Source: Peptoniphilus faecalis
Lineage (GTDB): Bacteria > Bacillota > Clostridia > Tissierellales > Peptoniphilaceae
Length of the DNA: 64,000 nucleotides
Assembly (NCBI RefSeq): GCF_012976305.1
Contig: NZ_JABDSR010000004.1
Coordinates: 103,201-167,200 of the forward strand
Reading direction: 5' to 3'
In this document: positions 1 through 8,887 of the stretch, in pieces
How positions within the stretch are numbered: the stretch's first letter is position 1
Layout: each line of letters opens with the position of its first letter
Program-made: the position numbers and the translations under genes
Notes under the pieces: model-generated
The model's input: only the letters and a program-made list of their open reading frames with translations
Told to the model about the DNA's origin: nothing
Database searches by the model: none

Positions 1-1
1 A

Positions 2-544
2 TTTTTAATAGTATTGGGTGCTGTCTTTATATGGCTTGTTCTAAAGGATCCAGAAAATAAGTTTAGAATTAAAAGAATTTTAGGATTTGTATCCGATTCT
101 ACAAATTATCAATCAGCAGATTTATACCAAGCAAGACAATCTCTTTATGCTTTTGCTCTCGGTGGTTATTCAGGTGTTGGACTTTTTAGATCTAGACAAA
201 AATACACAAATTTGCCAGAAGCATACACTGACTTTATTTTTTCAGTGATAGCAGAAGAATTTGGATTTATAGGAACTTTTGTAATTATTTTGCTTTTTAT
301 AATCTACATTTATAGAGGTTATATGATTGCCTTTAAAGCAACAAATTATTTTGATAAATTCACAGCAATTGGTATGACAACTTATATTGGTATACAGGCA
401 TTTTTTAACATGGGAGTATGTGCAAAACTACTTCCTGTAACTGGTATTACACTTCCTTTTATATCCTATGGAGGAACTGCACTTGTAATAGCAATTGCAT
501 CCACAGCAATTTTACTTAAAATATCGAAAGAAGGCACTATATGA
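2..544 (+). CDS. ftsW: SEDS-family peptidoglycan glycosyltransferase FtsW, C-terminal part
   Basis: The reading frame is open from the first bases, so the gene starts upstream of the window. About 180 C-terminal residues are visible. They include the family signature YQARQSLYAFALGGYSGVG and the PEAYTDFIFSVIAEEFGFIG type motif, followed by hydrophobic membrane segments. SEDS proteins polymerise glycan strands from lipid II in the membrane, paired with a class b penicillin-binding protein. Its stop codon overlaps the murG start in an ATGA, and murG, divIB and ftsZ follow, which points to the division paralogue FtsW (or SpoVE) rather than RodA. The paralogue assignment rests on context. Confidence 0.85.
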   Translation, partial: FLIVLGAVFIWLVLKDPENKFRIKRILGFVSDSTNYQSADLYQARQSLYAFALGGYSGVGLFRSRQKYTNLPEAYTDFIFSVIAEEFGFIGTFVIILLFIIYIYRGYMIAFKATNYFDKFTAIGMTTYIGIQAFFNMGVCAKLLPVTGITLPFISYGGTALVIAIASTAILLKISKEGTI

Positions 545-1620
545 AATATATTTTATCTGGTGGAGGAACTGGTGGACATATTTATCCAGCTCTTGCCATA
601 GGAGAAGAAATAAAAAAACAAGACAAAGAGGCAAAAATTTTATATGTAGGCAAGAAAAATTCTTTAGAAGAAGAACTTGCAGAAAAATATAATTTTGACT
701 TTAAGGGAATAGATATTTCTGGTCTACCTAGAAAAAAGTTAAATAAAGACACTGTAATTACGTTTTTTAATTTAATGAAGGGCTTAAATCAGTGTACAAA
801 GATATTAAATATATTTAAACCAGATATTGTTATTGGGACTGGTGGATATGTATGTGCTCCAATAGTTTTTAAAGCACAACAAAAAAAGATAAAGACGGCT
901 ATCCAAGAGCAAAATGCATATCCTGGAAAGACTAATAAAATTTTGGCAAAAAAAGCAGATTATGTTTTTATAAATTTCATGGAAGCGAAAAAACATTTAA
1001 GTAACGAGAATATTATTTTTACAGGAAATCCAATAAGGGATGTTTTTTCACATCTTGACAGAAACAAATCAAGAGAGAAATTAAAAATAAAAAATAATGA
1101 AAAATTTGTGTTTTCCTTTGGCGGAAGTGGTGGACAAGAATCTACTAATGACGCAATTTTAGAAATATTAAACAAAAAAGAAAAATTACCTTTTAAGTTA
1201 ACTCATATAACTGGAAGAGAACATTTTAAATCATTTATGGAAAAATTAGGGAAGGTACCTGAAAATGTTGAAATTTTAGACTATACTCATAATGTTTATG
1301 ATTATCTTTCCAGTGCAGATCTTGTAATAGCATCTTCATCTGCAATGACATTGGCTGAAATTTCAGCAATAGGAATAGCATCAATTTTAATACCAAAGGC
1401 GTATACTGCAGGAAATCATCAGTATTACAACGCTATGAGTTATAGCAATATGGGCGCAAGCTTTGTTATTGAAGAAAAAAACTTAAAGGGAGATACCTTA
1501 TTAAGAAAAATAGAAAATATATTAAATAATTATGAAGAAAGAAACATAATGGCAGAAAATGCAAAAAAGCTGGCAAGTCCTGATGCTGTTTCAAAAATTG
1601 TTGATTTAATTTTAAAGTGA
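541..1620 (+). CDS. murG: UDP-GlcNAc:undecaprenyl-PP-MurNAc-pentapeptide GlcNAc transferase MurG
   Basis: MurG adds GlcNAc to lipid I to make lipid II on the inner face of the membrane. The 359-residue length is normal for the family. The N-terminal glycine-rich loop GGGTGGHIYPALAI lies at about residues 7-20, GTGGYVCAP at about 100, the linker GNPIRDVF follows, and the UDP-GlcNAc site is visible as FSFGGSGGQESTN and SSSAMTLAEISAIG, with the late GNHQYYNA motif. The start overlaps the ftsW stop (ATGA), so the two are translationally coupled. Confidence 0.96.
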   Translation: MKYILSGGGTGGHIYPALAIGEEIKKQDKEAKILYVGKKNSLEEELAEKYNFDFKGIDISGLPRKKLNKDTVITFFNLMKGLNQCTKILNIFKPDIVIGTGGYVCAPIVFKAQQKKIKTAIQEQNAYPGKTNKILAKKADYVFINFMEAKKHLSNENIIFTGNPIRDVFSHLDRNKSREKLKIKNNEKFVFSFGGSGGQESTNDAILEILNKKEKLPFKLTHITGREHFKSFMEKLGKVPENVEILDYTHNVYDYLSSADLVIASSSAMTLAEISAIGIASILIPKAYTAGNHQYYNAMSYSNMGASFVIEEKNLKGDTLLRKIENILNNYEERNIMAENAKKLASPDAVSKIVDLILK

Positions 1621-1624
1621 TTTT

Positions 1625-2479
1625 ATGAAAAAGATGAAAAAGAAAAAAAGAAAACTAAATAAGAAAAGAAAATATTTTAGAATTTTTACTAGGTTTTTTT
1701 TATTTTTTTTCTTCGTTTTTTTGTTGATTTTTGCATTAAAAAATTCTAATCTATTTAATATAAAAAGTGTAACTATTGAAGGCAATAAAAAGGTTGCCTC
1801 TGCCACTATAAAAAGGGTTTCTGAATTAAAAAAGGGAAATAAATATTTCTTGATTTCAAAAAAGAAAAGACAAGAAAGCATAAAATCTATTCCATACATA
1901 AAGGATGCAAAAATATCATTTAATGCCATTGGAAATGTCAAGATTAAGGTAACTGAAAGAGTTCCTTATTATCAAATGGAAACAAACGAATATCTTTTGG
2001 TTGACGAAGATTTTAGAATATTGGAAAACTCAAAGAAGAAAGCTGACAATTTAATAAATTTAAGTGGTTTTAATTTAGAGGATCAAAAACCAGGCAATTA
2101 TATTTTAAATAATAAAGAAGATGAGGAAAAAAAGGCTCTTCTTCTAGAGATTAAAAAAGATAAATATTCACTAAATGGAAATATAAAAGAAATTGAATTA
2201 ATGGACTCTATTGCGACCTTTACAACAGTTAGTGGAATTAAAATTGAATTTGGGTCTTATAATAATACAGCTTATAAATTAAAAATGCTCTCTTTAATTT
2301 TGGATGATATTAAAAAAACGAATAAAAACGCTGTCATTATTCAAATGGAAAAGGGTGAGAGTCCGATTCTTATTACTAATGATGAGAATGAAGGCGACAA
2401 TAAAAACAATAAAGAAGCGAGAAGAGAAAATTCTAAAGAGAATAATGAAAAAAGTTACAAGGAAATAGAAAAAAATTAG
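1625..2479 (+). CDS. divIB: Cell-division protein DivIB/FtsQ, POTRA domain
   Basis: This is a bitopic division protein of 284 residues. A very Lys-rich cytoplasmic N-terminus (about residues 1-20) is followed by one Phe-rich membrane segment (about 22-42). An extracellular POTRA domain begins at FNIKSVTIEGNKKV, and a FtsQ/DivIB beta domain extends to about residue 250. The last 30 residues are Glu/Asn/Lys-rich and probably disordered. DivIB bridges septal synthesis to FtsL/DivIC. It starts 4 nt after murG, in the usual cluster order before ftsZ. Confidence 0.88.
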   Translation: MKKMKKKKRKLNKKRKYFRIFTRFFLFFFFVFLLIFALKNSNLFNIKSVTIEGNKKVASATIKRVSELKKGNKYFLISKKKRQESIKSIPYIKDAKISFNAIGNVKIKVTERVPYYQMETNEYLLVDEDFRILENSKKKADNLINLSGFNLEDQKPGNYILNNKEDEEKKALLLEIKKDKYSLNGNIKEIELMDSIATFTTVSGIKIEFGSYNNTAYKLKMLSLILDDIKKTNKNAVIIQMEKGESPILITNDENEGDNKNNKEARRENSKENNEKSYKEIEKN

Positions 2480-2516
2480 TAAAAACAAATAAAAGTTAGC
2501 AAATGACCTTTATATA

Positions 2517-2545
2517 TTGACTATTTGCGACTATTTCTATAAAAT
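2517..2545 (+). promoter_or_regulatory. Sigma-A-type promoter of ftsZ
   Basis: TTGACT at 2517-2522 and TAAAAT at 2540-2545 are separated by exactly 17 bases, in the 115-bp gap between divIB and ftsZ. ftsZ can therefore be transcribed independently of the upstream division genes. Confidence 0.65.
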
Positions 2546-2594
2546 AATAGTAATGAATAAAAAAACAATTAATTAGTATAAGAGGAGGATGTTT

Positions 2595-3683
2595 ATGTTG
2601 GAATTCGATATGGATCAAGACGAATTTGCCAAAATTAAAGTAGTTGGCGTTGGTGGCGGCGGAAACAACGCTGTTAATAGAATGATTAACGCTGGTGTTA
2701 AAGGCGTAGAATTTTTAGCTTTCAATACTGACAAACAAGCATTAAAAAGCTCACTTGCCGAAAACAAGATTCAACTTGGTGAAAAAATAACTAAAGGTCT
2801 TGGAGCAGGTGCGAATCCTGAAGTAGGAGAACAAGCAGCAGAAGAATCAATTGATGAAATTAGAGAAGCTCTTGAAGGTGCTGACATGGTGTTTATCACT
2901 GCAGGTATGGGTGGAGGTACTGGTACTGGTGCAGCTCCTGTTATAGCTGATGTTGCAAAAGAATTAGGCCTACTAACAGTTGGTGTTGTTACAAAACCCT
3001 TTACATTTGAAGGTAAAAAAAGAGCAAAATCTGCTGAATTAGGAATAAACTCTCTAAAGGGAAAAGTTGATACATTAGTTATAATTCCAAATGACAGACT
3101 TCTTAGCGTTGCAGACAAGAAGACTAGCTTCTCACAAGCTTTTGAAATGGCTGATGACATTTTAAAACAAGGTATTCAAGGTATTTCAGATTTGATTTCT
3201 GTACCTAATTTAATCAACCTTGATTTTGCTGATGTTAAAACGATTATGTATGACAAAGGCGTTGCTCATATGGGTATTGGTCGTGCTTCAGGTGATGATA
3301 GAGCTACAGAAGCTGCAAAACTTGCAATCAATTCTCCTCTACTAGAAACTTCTATTGAAGGAGCAAAATCTGTCCTATTGAATATTACTGCAGGGTCAGA
3401 TCTTGGTATTTTTGAAGTTAATGAAGCAGCAGATTTAATTAGAGATTGTGTATCTGAAGATGCAAATATTATCTTCGGTGCAGGAATTGACGAAACACTT
3501 AAGGATGAAGTAAAGATAACAGTTATTGCAACTGAATTCGATAAGTATAAAGATGAAAAGAAGGATAAAAAAGAAAGCAAAACGGAAGTTTCAGAGAAAA
3601 GCCCCCTTGAATCTCTTGAAGATACTGAAGAAGATAGTGGCGAACTTAAAATCCCTTCTTTCTTGAGAATTAATAGAAAATAA
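2595..3683 (+). CDS. ftsZ: Cell-division GTPase FtsZ
   Basis: FtsZ is the tubulin homologue that forms the Z ring at midcell. Visible motifs are [11 protein letters not shown] (about residues 20-30), the tubulin signature [12 protein letters not shown] (about 104-115), NDRLLSV, and an acidic Lys/Glu-rich linker. It ends in a classic C-terminal peptide [10 protein letters not shown] that binds FtsA/SepF/ZapA-type partners. An in-frame ATG at 2589 directly abuts the AGGAGG at 2583-2588. The ATG at 2595 has a 6-nt spacing and is the better start, giving 362 residues. A strong terminator follows. Confidence 0.97.
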   Translation: MLEFDMDQDEFAKIKVVGVGGGGNNAVNRMINAGVKGVEFLAFNTDKQALKSSLAENKIQLGEKITKGLGAGANPEVGEQAAEESIDEIREALEGADMVFITAGMGGGTGTGAAPVIADVAKELGLLTVGVVTKPFTFEGKKRAKSAELGINSLKGKVDTLVIIPNDRLLSVADKKTSFSQAFEMADDILKQGIQGISDLISVPNLINLDFADVKTIMYDKGVAHMGIGRASGDDRATEAAKLAINSPLLETSIEGAKSVLLNITAGSDLGIFEVNEAADLIRDCVSEDANIIFGAGIDETLKDEVKITVIATEFDKYKDEKKDKKESKTEVSEKSPLESLEDTEEDSGELKIPSFLRINRK

Positions 3684-3711
3684 TAGAATTATTTTCATAA
3701 TATAACATTTT

Positions 3712-3737
3712 GGACATTGGAGACAATGTCCTTTTTT
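3712..3737 (+). terminator. Rho-independent terminator after ftsZ
   Basis: Perfect 8-bp stem GGACATTG / CAATGTCC with a GAGA loop, followed by six T. Confidence 0.92.
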
Positions 3738-3770
3738 ATTAAATTAAAAAAAATAAATTAATAAATTTAC

Positions 3771-3799
3771 TTGACAAAAATAAAATTGAACATTATAAT
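3771..3799 (+). promoter_or_regulatory. Consensus promoter of the leucine T-box leader
   Basis: Perfect TTGACA (3771-3776) and TATAAT (3794-3799) with a 17-base spacer. Transcription would start near 3806, giving a leader of about 265 nt before leuA. Confidence 0.9.
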
Positions 3800-3805
3800 C
3801 ATTCA

Positions 3806-4058
3806 TTAAATATTGAGATAATATTGTACAACTTTGAATACTATATAGCTATGAGAAAAAGCGCAAAATTTATCTAAGTTTAAGAGAGATGTTATTTGGT
3901 GAGAAACATTACTTGAATTTTTTGCAACTCATTTTCTCGCATCACTATTGAATAAAGTAGGTAGTGACGTATAACTACGTTAAAAGTTTCAAGTGGCTGT
4001 AAAGCAATTTAGGTGGTACCGCGATCATTCGTCCTGAGATTATTCTCAGGACTTTTTT
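3806..4058 (+). promoter_or_regulatory. T-box riboswitch, leucine specifier (CUC)
   Basis: The leader between ftsZ and leuA carries the universal T-box sequence AGGTGGTACCGCG at 4011-4023, directly before a terminator hairpin, and a Stem I region with the AGAGAG/GGTG elements (about 3881-3905). The specifier is read as CTC at 3928-3930, followed by A and by ATTTTCTCGCATCA. The matching position in the second T-box of this window is ATC, and the segments after both specifiers align. Uncharged tRNA-Leu would pair through specifier and T-box and stop termination, turning on leuACDB when leucine is short. This accounts for the 389-bp gene-free gap together with the ftsZ terminator. Confidence 0.93.
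4031..4058 (+). terminator. T-box-controlled terminator before leuA
   Basis: 9-bp perfect stem GTCCTGAGA / TCTCAGGAC with a TTAT loop and six T. The alternative antiterminator would use the AGGTGGTACCGCG strand. Confidence 0.92.
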
Positions 4059-4072
4059 ATTAGGAGGAAAAG

Positions 4073-5581
4073 ATGAAAAAGATAGTAAAAATTTTTGATA
4101 CTACATTGAGAGATGGAGAGCAATCCCCAGGATGTTCAATGAACAGAAAAGAAAAAGTTCAACTGGCTTATCAAATAGAGAAGTTGGGAGTAGATGTTAT
4201 TGAAGCAGGTTTTGCTGCATCTTCAGTGGAAGATTTTAATTCCATAAGAGAAGTTGCAAAAATAGCAAAAAATATGACAGTAGCTTCCCTTGCAAGATGC
4301 AATAAAAATGATATAGATAGAGCTTATGAAGCTTTAAAGGATGCGAAATATAAAAGATTGCACATTTTTATTGCTACAAGTGATATTCACATGGAATATA
4401 AACTAGAAATGACTAGAGAGGATGTTAAAAATTCCGTTAGAAAGCATGTTACTTATGCAAAAGAAAAATTTTCTGATATTGAATTTTCATGTGAAGATGC
4501 TACAAGAACAGATGTAGATTTTATGATAGAGGTAATTCAAATTGCAGTAGATTGTGGAGCTACGACAATAAATATTCCCGATACTGTAGGTTATATTATG
4601 CCAGATGAGTATTCAGATATCATTAAAAAGGTAAGAGAAAAGGTTGTAGGAATTGAAAATGTAGACATATCAGTACATTGTCATAATGATTTAGGGCTTG
4701 CTGTTGCAAATTCACTTGCAGCAATAAAGGCAGGGGCAACTCAAGTTGAATGTACAATAAATGGTATAGGAGAAAGAGCTGGCAATACAGCGATGGAAGA
4801 AGTTGTAATGGCATTAAAAACAAGAGGGGATTTTTTTAATATAGATACAAATATTAATACTAAAGAAATAATGAAATCTTCAGAAATGCTTTCTTCAATA
4901 ATTGGAGTTAAAATAAGTCCAACAAAGCCAATTGTCGGTAAAAATGTATTTAGTCATGAGGCTGGAATTCATCAACATGGAGTTTTAAAAAATAAAGAGA
5001 CTTATGAAATTATGGATCCTTCAATGATAGGTTATAAAGCAAATTCTTTTGTACTGGGCAAGCATTCAGGAAAACATGCATTAAAACAAAAACTAGAAGA
5101 ATTAGGTTTTATTGTAAATGATATAGAGATGAATGATATTTTTGAAAAATTTAAAGAGGTATCCGATGTTAAAAAAGAAATTTATGATGATGATTTAATT
5201 GCGATTATGAGTGCCAACAATAAATTAGTTCCTGGAGGATATGAATTTTTAGATTATCAATCTATGACAAGTAATGGAAAAGATTCTAAGACAATAATAA
5301 AAGTTAAAAAAGATGATAGAGAAATAGAGATGCTAGGTACTGGTAAAGGCCCTATAGATGCTGCATTTGATGCAATGAGAAAGATTACATCTAGAAATAT
5401 TAAATTAAAAGATTTTTCTATAAACTCAGTTACGCAAGGAAAGGATGCACTTGGGGAGACTATAATTAGAGTATATGACGAAGATACAAATAGGACACTT
5501 GGTGCTAAGGGATTAGACAATGACATCATAAAATCGGGAATATTATCTTATATAAATGCAGTAAATAGAATTGAAAGATGA
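4073..5581 (+). CDS. leuA: 2-isopropylmalate synthase
   Basis: It condenses acetyl-CoA with 2-ketoisovalerate, the first committed step to leucine. The TIM-barrel signature DTTLRDGEQ is at residues 9-17, the metal motif HCHNDLG at about 202-208, and NGIGERAGNTAMEE follows. The C-terminal LeuA dimer/regulatory domain occupies about residues 360-502, so allosteric feedback by leucine is expected. The 502-residue length is typical. AGGAGG sits 5-6 nt upstream, directly after the T-box terminator. First gene of leuACDB. Confidence 0.96.
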   Translation: MKKIVKIFDTTLRDGEQSPGCSMNRKEKVQLAYQIEKLGVDVIEAGFAASSVEDFNSIREVAKIAKNMTVASLARCNKNDIDRAYEALKDAKYKRLHIFIATSDIHMEYKLEMTREDVKNSVRKHVTYAKEKFSDIEFSCEDATRTDVDFMIEVIQIAVDCGATTINIPDTVGYIMPDEYSDIIKKVREKVVGIENVDISVHCHNDLGLAVANSLAAIKAGATQVECTINGIGERAGNTAMEEVVMALKTRGDFFNIDTNINTKEIMKSSEMLSSIIGVKISPTKPIVGKNVFSHEAGIHQHGVLKNKETYEIMDPSMIGYKANSFVLGKHSGKHALKQKLEELGFIVNDIEMNDIFEKFKEVSDVKKEIYDDDLIAIMSANNKLVPGGYEFLDYQSMTSNGKDSKTIIKVKKDDREIEMLGTGKGPIDAAFDAMRKITSRNIKLKDFSINSVTQGKDALGETIIRVYDEDTNRTLGAKGLDNDIIKSGILSYINAVNRIER

Positions 5582-5590
5582 GGATAGAAT

Positions 5591-6958
5591 ATGAAAACAC
5601 TATTTGAAAAAATTTGGGATAGACATGTAATTACATCGAAAGATGATAAAGACTTATTATACATTGACCTTCATTTAATTCATGAAGTTACATCTCCTCA
5701 AGCTTTTGAAGCATTAAGAATTAAGAATAGGAATTTTAGAAGACCTGACTTGACTTTTGCTACAATGGATCACAATACGCCTACAAGAATAGAAAATAGA
5801 AAAAATATATCAGAAATTAAAGATAAACTTTCAAAAGAACAGTTAGAAACTTTAGAAAAAAATTGTAAAGAATATGGAATAGAGCTTTTTGATATGAATT
5901 CAGAAAATAATGGAATAGTCCATATGATTGGACCTGAAATGGGTCTATCTCTTCCGGGAAAGACAATAGTGTGTGGAGATTCACATACTGCAACACATGG
6001 CGCTATGGGTGCAATAGCTTTTGGAATAGGTACAAGTGAAGTTGAAGATGTATTTGCAACACAATGTATTTGGAATAAAAAACCTAAAAATATGGGAGTT
6101 AAAATTACTGGACAGCTTGGTAAAAACATAAGTTCAAAAGACATTATTCTAAAATTAATAAGTAAGTATTCAACATCTTTTGGTAGTGGATATGCAATAG
6201 AATTTTATGGCGACACAATTGAGAACATGGAAATGGAACAGAGACTTACACTTTCTAATATGGCAATTGAAGGTGGTGCAAAGTTTGGGATTATAAAGCC
6301 TGACAACAAGACTATAGAATATATTAGAAATAGGAAATATACACCTAAAGGAAAAGCTTTTGAAAAATATTTGAAATCAATTGAAGATTTATATACAGAC
6401 GATGAGAGTTGCTACGATAAAATAATAAGTTTAGATGTTAGCAATTTAAAAAGGCAAGTAAGCTATGGGACAAATCCATCTATGACTTGTGATATAGATG
6501 AATACTTTCCAAAAATTAAATCAGAAGAAGATAAAAAATCCTATGAATATATGGGAATAAAAGAAAATATGAGAGCAAATGAAATAAAAGTGGATACAGT
6601 TTTTATTGGCTCATGCACAAATGGAAGAATTATAGATATGAAAATAGCAGCAGATGTTATTAGGGGAAATAAAGTAAAAGATGGTATACGTTGTATAATT
6701 GTTCCAGGTTCTATGGAAGTGAAAAGATATATACATGAGAAGGGATTAGATAAAATATTTTTAGATGCTGGATGTGAACTTAGAGAACCGGGATGTTCAT
6801 ATTGTTTAGCTATGAACGATGATAAAATTGATGAATTTAAACATTGTGTATCTACTTCAAATAGAAATTTTGAAGGAAGACAAGGTAGACTTTCTAGGAC
6901 ACATCTAGTATCACCTTATACAGCAGCACTTTGTGCAATAGAAGGGAGAATAGTATGA
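5591..6958 (+). CDS. leuC: 3-isopropylmalate dehydratase, large subunit
   Basis: Aconitase-family subunit carrying the 4Fe-4S cluster. With LeuD it isomerises 2- to 3-isopropylmalate. Visible motifs are CGDSHTATHGAMGA, FIGSCTNGR (about residue 340) and GCSYCLAMN (about 400), supplying the cluster cysteines. Length 455. It starts 9 nt after leuA with GAGGAT upstream and ends in ATGA overlap with leuD. Confidence 0.95.
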   Translation: MKTLFEKIWDRHVITSKDDKDLLYIDLHLIHEVTSPQAFEALRIKNRNFRRPDLTFATMDHNTPTRIENRKNISEIKDKLSKEQLETLEKNCKEYGIELFDMNSENNGIVHMIGPEMGLSLPGKTIVCGDSHTATHGAMGAIAFGIGTSEVEDVFATQCIWNKKPKNMGVKITGQLGKNISSKDIILKLISKYSTSFGSGYAIEFYGDTIENMEMEQRLTLSNMAIEGGAKFGIIKPDNKTIEYIRNRKYTPKGKAFEKYLKSIEDLYTDDESCYDKIISLDVSNLKRQVSYGTNPSMTCDIDEYFPKIKSEEDKKSYEYMGIKENMRANEIKVDTVFIGSCTNGRIIDMKIAADVIRGNKVKDGIRCIIVPGSMEVKRYIHEKGLDKIFLDAGCELREPGCSYCLAMNDDKIDEFKHCVSTSNRNFEGRQGRLSRTHLVSPYTAALCAIEGRIV

Positions 6959-7521
6959 AAAAGATAGAAGTAATTAAATCAAAGCCAATAATTATTTTTA
7001 AAGACAATATTGATACAGATATACTAATTCCCAAAAATTATCTAAAGACGACTAAGAGAAAGGGTTTTGAAAAGGCACTATTTTCGCCTTGGAGATATGA
7101 TGTGAAGGGAGAAGAAATTAAGGATTTTCCTCTTAACATTGATAAAAATAAAGATAGAAATATTTTAATAACAGGGGATAATTTTGGATGTGGTTCTTCA
7201 CGCGAGCATGCAGCATGGGCTCTTATTGACTACGGAATTGATATTATTATAGCGGGGGGATATTCGCCTATATTTTATATGAATTATATAAATAACAATA
7301 GACTCCCAATTATTTTAGATGAAAAATACAGAAGAGAACTTGTAGATGATATTGAAATAGAAATAGATATTATAAACAAAAAGATTACTCAAGAAGATAG
7401 AATTTATAGTTTTGAAATTGAAGATTCTTTCAGAGAAAAACTAATAAATGGAGAAGACAATATTTCAGAAATTTTAAAATATGAAGAATTAATAAGCTCA
7501 TATGAGGAGAGTAAAATATGA
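6955..7521 (+). CDS. leuD: 3-isopropylmalate dehydratase, small subunit
   Basis: Swivelling-domain partner of LeuC. NIDTDILIPKNYL (about residues 17-30) and GCGSSREHAAW (about 79-89) are diagnostic. The frame extends upstream to 6931 inside leuC, but the ATG at 6955 has GAAGGGAG upstream and overlaps the leuC stop, giving 188 residues. The downstream ATGA overlap with leuB continues the coupled operon. Confidence 0.94.
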   Translation: MKKIEVIKSKPIIIFKDNIDTDILIPKNYLKTTKRKGFEKALFSPWRYDVKGEEIKDFPLNIDKNKDRNILITGDNFGCGSSREHAAWALIDYGIDIIIAGGYSPIFYMNYINNNRLPIILDEKYRRELVDDIEIEIDIINKKITQEDRIYSFEIEDSFREKLINGEDNISEILKYEELISSYEESKI

Positions 7522-8573
7522 AGGAAATTTTAGTTTTAAAAGGAGATGGGGTTGGAGAAGAAATTATAAACTCCGCTTTAAAAGTTTTAGAGGAAATTTC
7601 AAATAAAAGTGATTTCAAATATAATTTAAATTTTGCTGAAATAGGTGGAGATGCCATTGATAAATATGGAGATCCCTTTCCAGAAGAAACAAAGGAGATG
7701 CTTAAAAATAAAGATGCAGTCCTCCTTGGAGCAGTTGGAGGTCCAAAATGGGATAATATTGAAAGGGACAAAAGACCGGAAAAGGGACTTTTAAGACTTA
7801 GAAAAGAAATGGGAGTCTATATTAATCTTAGACCTGCAAAAATTTATGAAAAATTACTAGACAGATCTCCAATAAAAAACGAAATAGTAAAAGACTTAAA
7901 TATTTTAGTTGTGAGAGAACTTCTTGGAGGAATTTATTTTGGCAAGAGAGATATCTATGTAGAGAAGGGCATAAGAAAGGCCTATGATGTAGAATTCTAC
8001 GATGAAAAGGAAATTAAAAGGATTGCAAAATATGCTTTTATAGCAGCAAGAGATAGAAGAAAAAAATTAAGTTTAATAGATAAGGCAAATGTTCTTGATT
8101 CTTCAAAACTATGGAGAGAAGTTGTAAAGGAAGTTCATGAAGATTTTAAAGATGTAGAACTTGAATTTTTGTACGTAGATAATGCCTCTATGCAGCTTAT
8201 TAAAAATCCTCGAAATTTTGATGTAATTCTGACAAATAATATTTTTGGAGATATTTTATCTGATGAATTAAGTGAGATAACAGGATCTATTGGCCTACTT
8301 CCTTCGGCATCAATTGGAGATAGTATATCTCTATATGAGCCAATACATGGTTCAGCGCCAGATATTGCAGGCAAAAATATTGTAAATCCAATTGCAACTA
8401 TTCTTTCAGTAGCAATGATGCTTAAATTTTCCTTTAATAGAGAAGATTTAGCAAAAGAAATAGAAGAATCTGTTAAAAAAACTATTGAAAAAGACATTTT
8501 AAGCTTTGATTTAAATAAAGAAAATTACTATACCACAAAAGATATAACAGACGAAATTATTAAAAATTTATAA
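7518..8573 (+). CDS. leuB: 3-isopropylmalate dehydrogenase
   Basis: NAD-dependent oxidative decarboxylation of 3-isopropylmalate, the third leucine step. GDGVGEEII near the start, LLGAVGGPKW, ELLGGIYFGKR and the metal/NAD region NIFGDILSDELSEITGS and PIHGSAPDIAGK are all present. 351 residues, normal length. Last gene of the operon. The next operon's promoter begins 8 nt after its stop and no clear terminator separates them, so some read-through into the second T-box leader is possible. Confidence 0.96.
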   Translation: MKEILVLKGDGVGEEIINSALKVLEEISNKSDFKYNLNFAEIGGDAIDKYGDPFPEETKEMLKNKDAVLLGAVGGPKWDNIERDKRPEKGLLRLRKEMGVYINLRPAKIYEKLLDRSPIKNEIVKDLNILVVRELLGGIYFGKRDIYVEKGIRKAYDVEFYDEKEIKRIAKYAFIAARDRRKKLSLIDKANVLDSSKLWREVVKEVHEDFKDVELEFLYVDNASMQLIKNPRNFDVILTNNIFGDILSDELSEITGSIGLLPSASIGDSISLYEPIHGSAPDIAGKNIVNPIATILSVAMMLKFSFNREDLAKEIEESVKKTIEKDILSFDLNKENYYTTKDITDEIIKNL

Positions 8574-8580
8574 AAAAAAC

Positions 8581-8609
8581 TTGACACTTTTAGAAAATTA
8601 AATTAATAT
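8581..8609 (+). promoter_or_regulatory. Promoter of the isoleucine T-box leader
   Basis: TTGACA at 8581-8586 and TAATAT at 8604-8609 with a 17-base spacer. An alternative TATAAT at 8607-8612 would need a 20-base spacer. Confidence 0.75.
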
Positions 8610-8615
8610 AATTAA

Positions 8616-8865
8616 CAATACAAAAAAAGAGTTATATTAATTTTGCGCTAAAGAAAAAGGGTAATAATTTAGAAAACATTAAGAGAGTTGCAGTTTGGTG
8701 GAATGCAATTGTTTTGATTATTATAGATCATTTTCTAGCATCATTTCTGAAGTAAGTAGGAAGTGACGGTTAAAGCCGTTATTTAAAATAAGTGATTAAA
8801 TTTTTTGATTTAATAATTTAGGTGGTACCGCGAATTTCGTCCTGAGAATATCTCAGGATTTTTTT
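8616..8865 (+). promoter_or_regulatory. T-box riboswitch, isoleucine specifier (AUC)
   Basis: A second T-box leader fills the gap between leuB and the ABC gene. The T-box AGGTGGTACCGCG is at 8820-8832. Stem I elements (AGAGAG, GGTGG) lie at about 8682-8702. The specifier ATC at 8727-8729 is followed by ATTTTCTAGCATCA, aligning base for base with the leucine leader except at the codon. Uncharged tRNA-Ile should switch on the ABC-ilvBNCD operon. Confidence 0.93.
8840..8865 (+). terminator. T-box-controlled terminator before the ilv operon
   Basis: 8-bp perfect stem TCCTGAGA / TCTCAGGA with an ATA loop and seven T. Confidence 0.92.
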
Positions 8866-8887
8866 ATTAGGATTATTAGGAGAAAAG

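Noticed and set aside
2771..3160. Antisense open frame across ftsZ (and similar frames opposite leuC, leuB, ilvD, gltS and others)
   Set aside because: These mirror strongly conserved genes on the + strand, have no ribosome-binding sites or recognisable domains, and are explained by codon bias of the real gene.
6931..6954. Upstream start for leuD inside leuC
   Set aside because: ATG 6955 has GAAGGGAG upstream and the ATGA overlap with the leuC stop; the extra 8 residues are not conserved leuD sequence.
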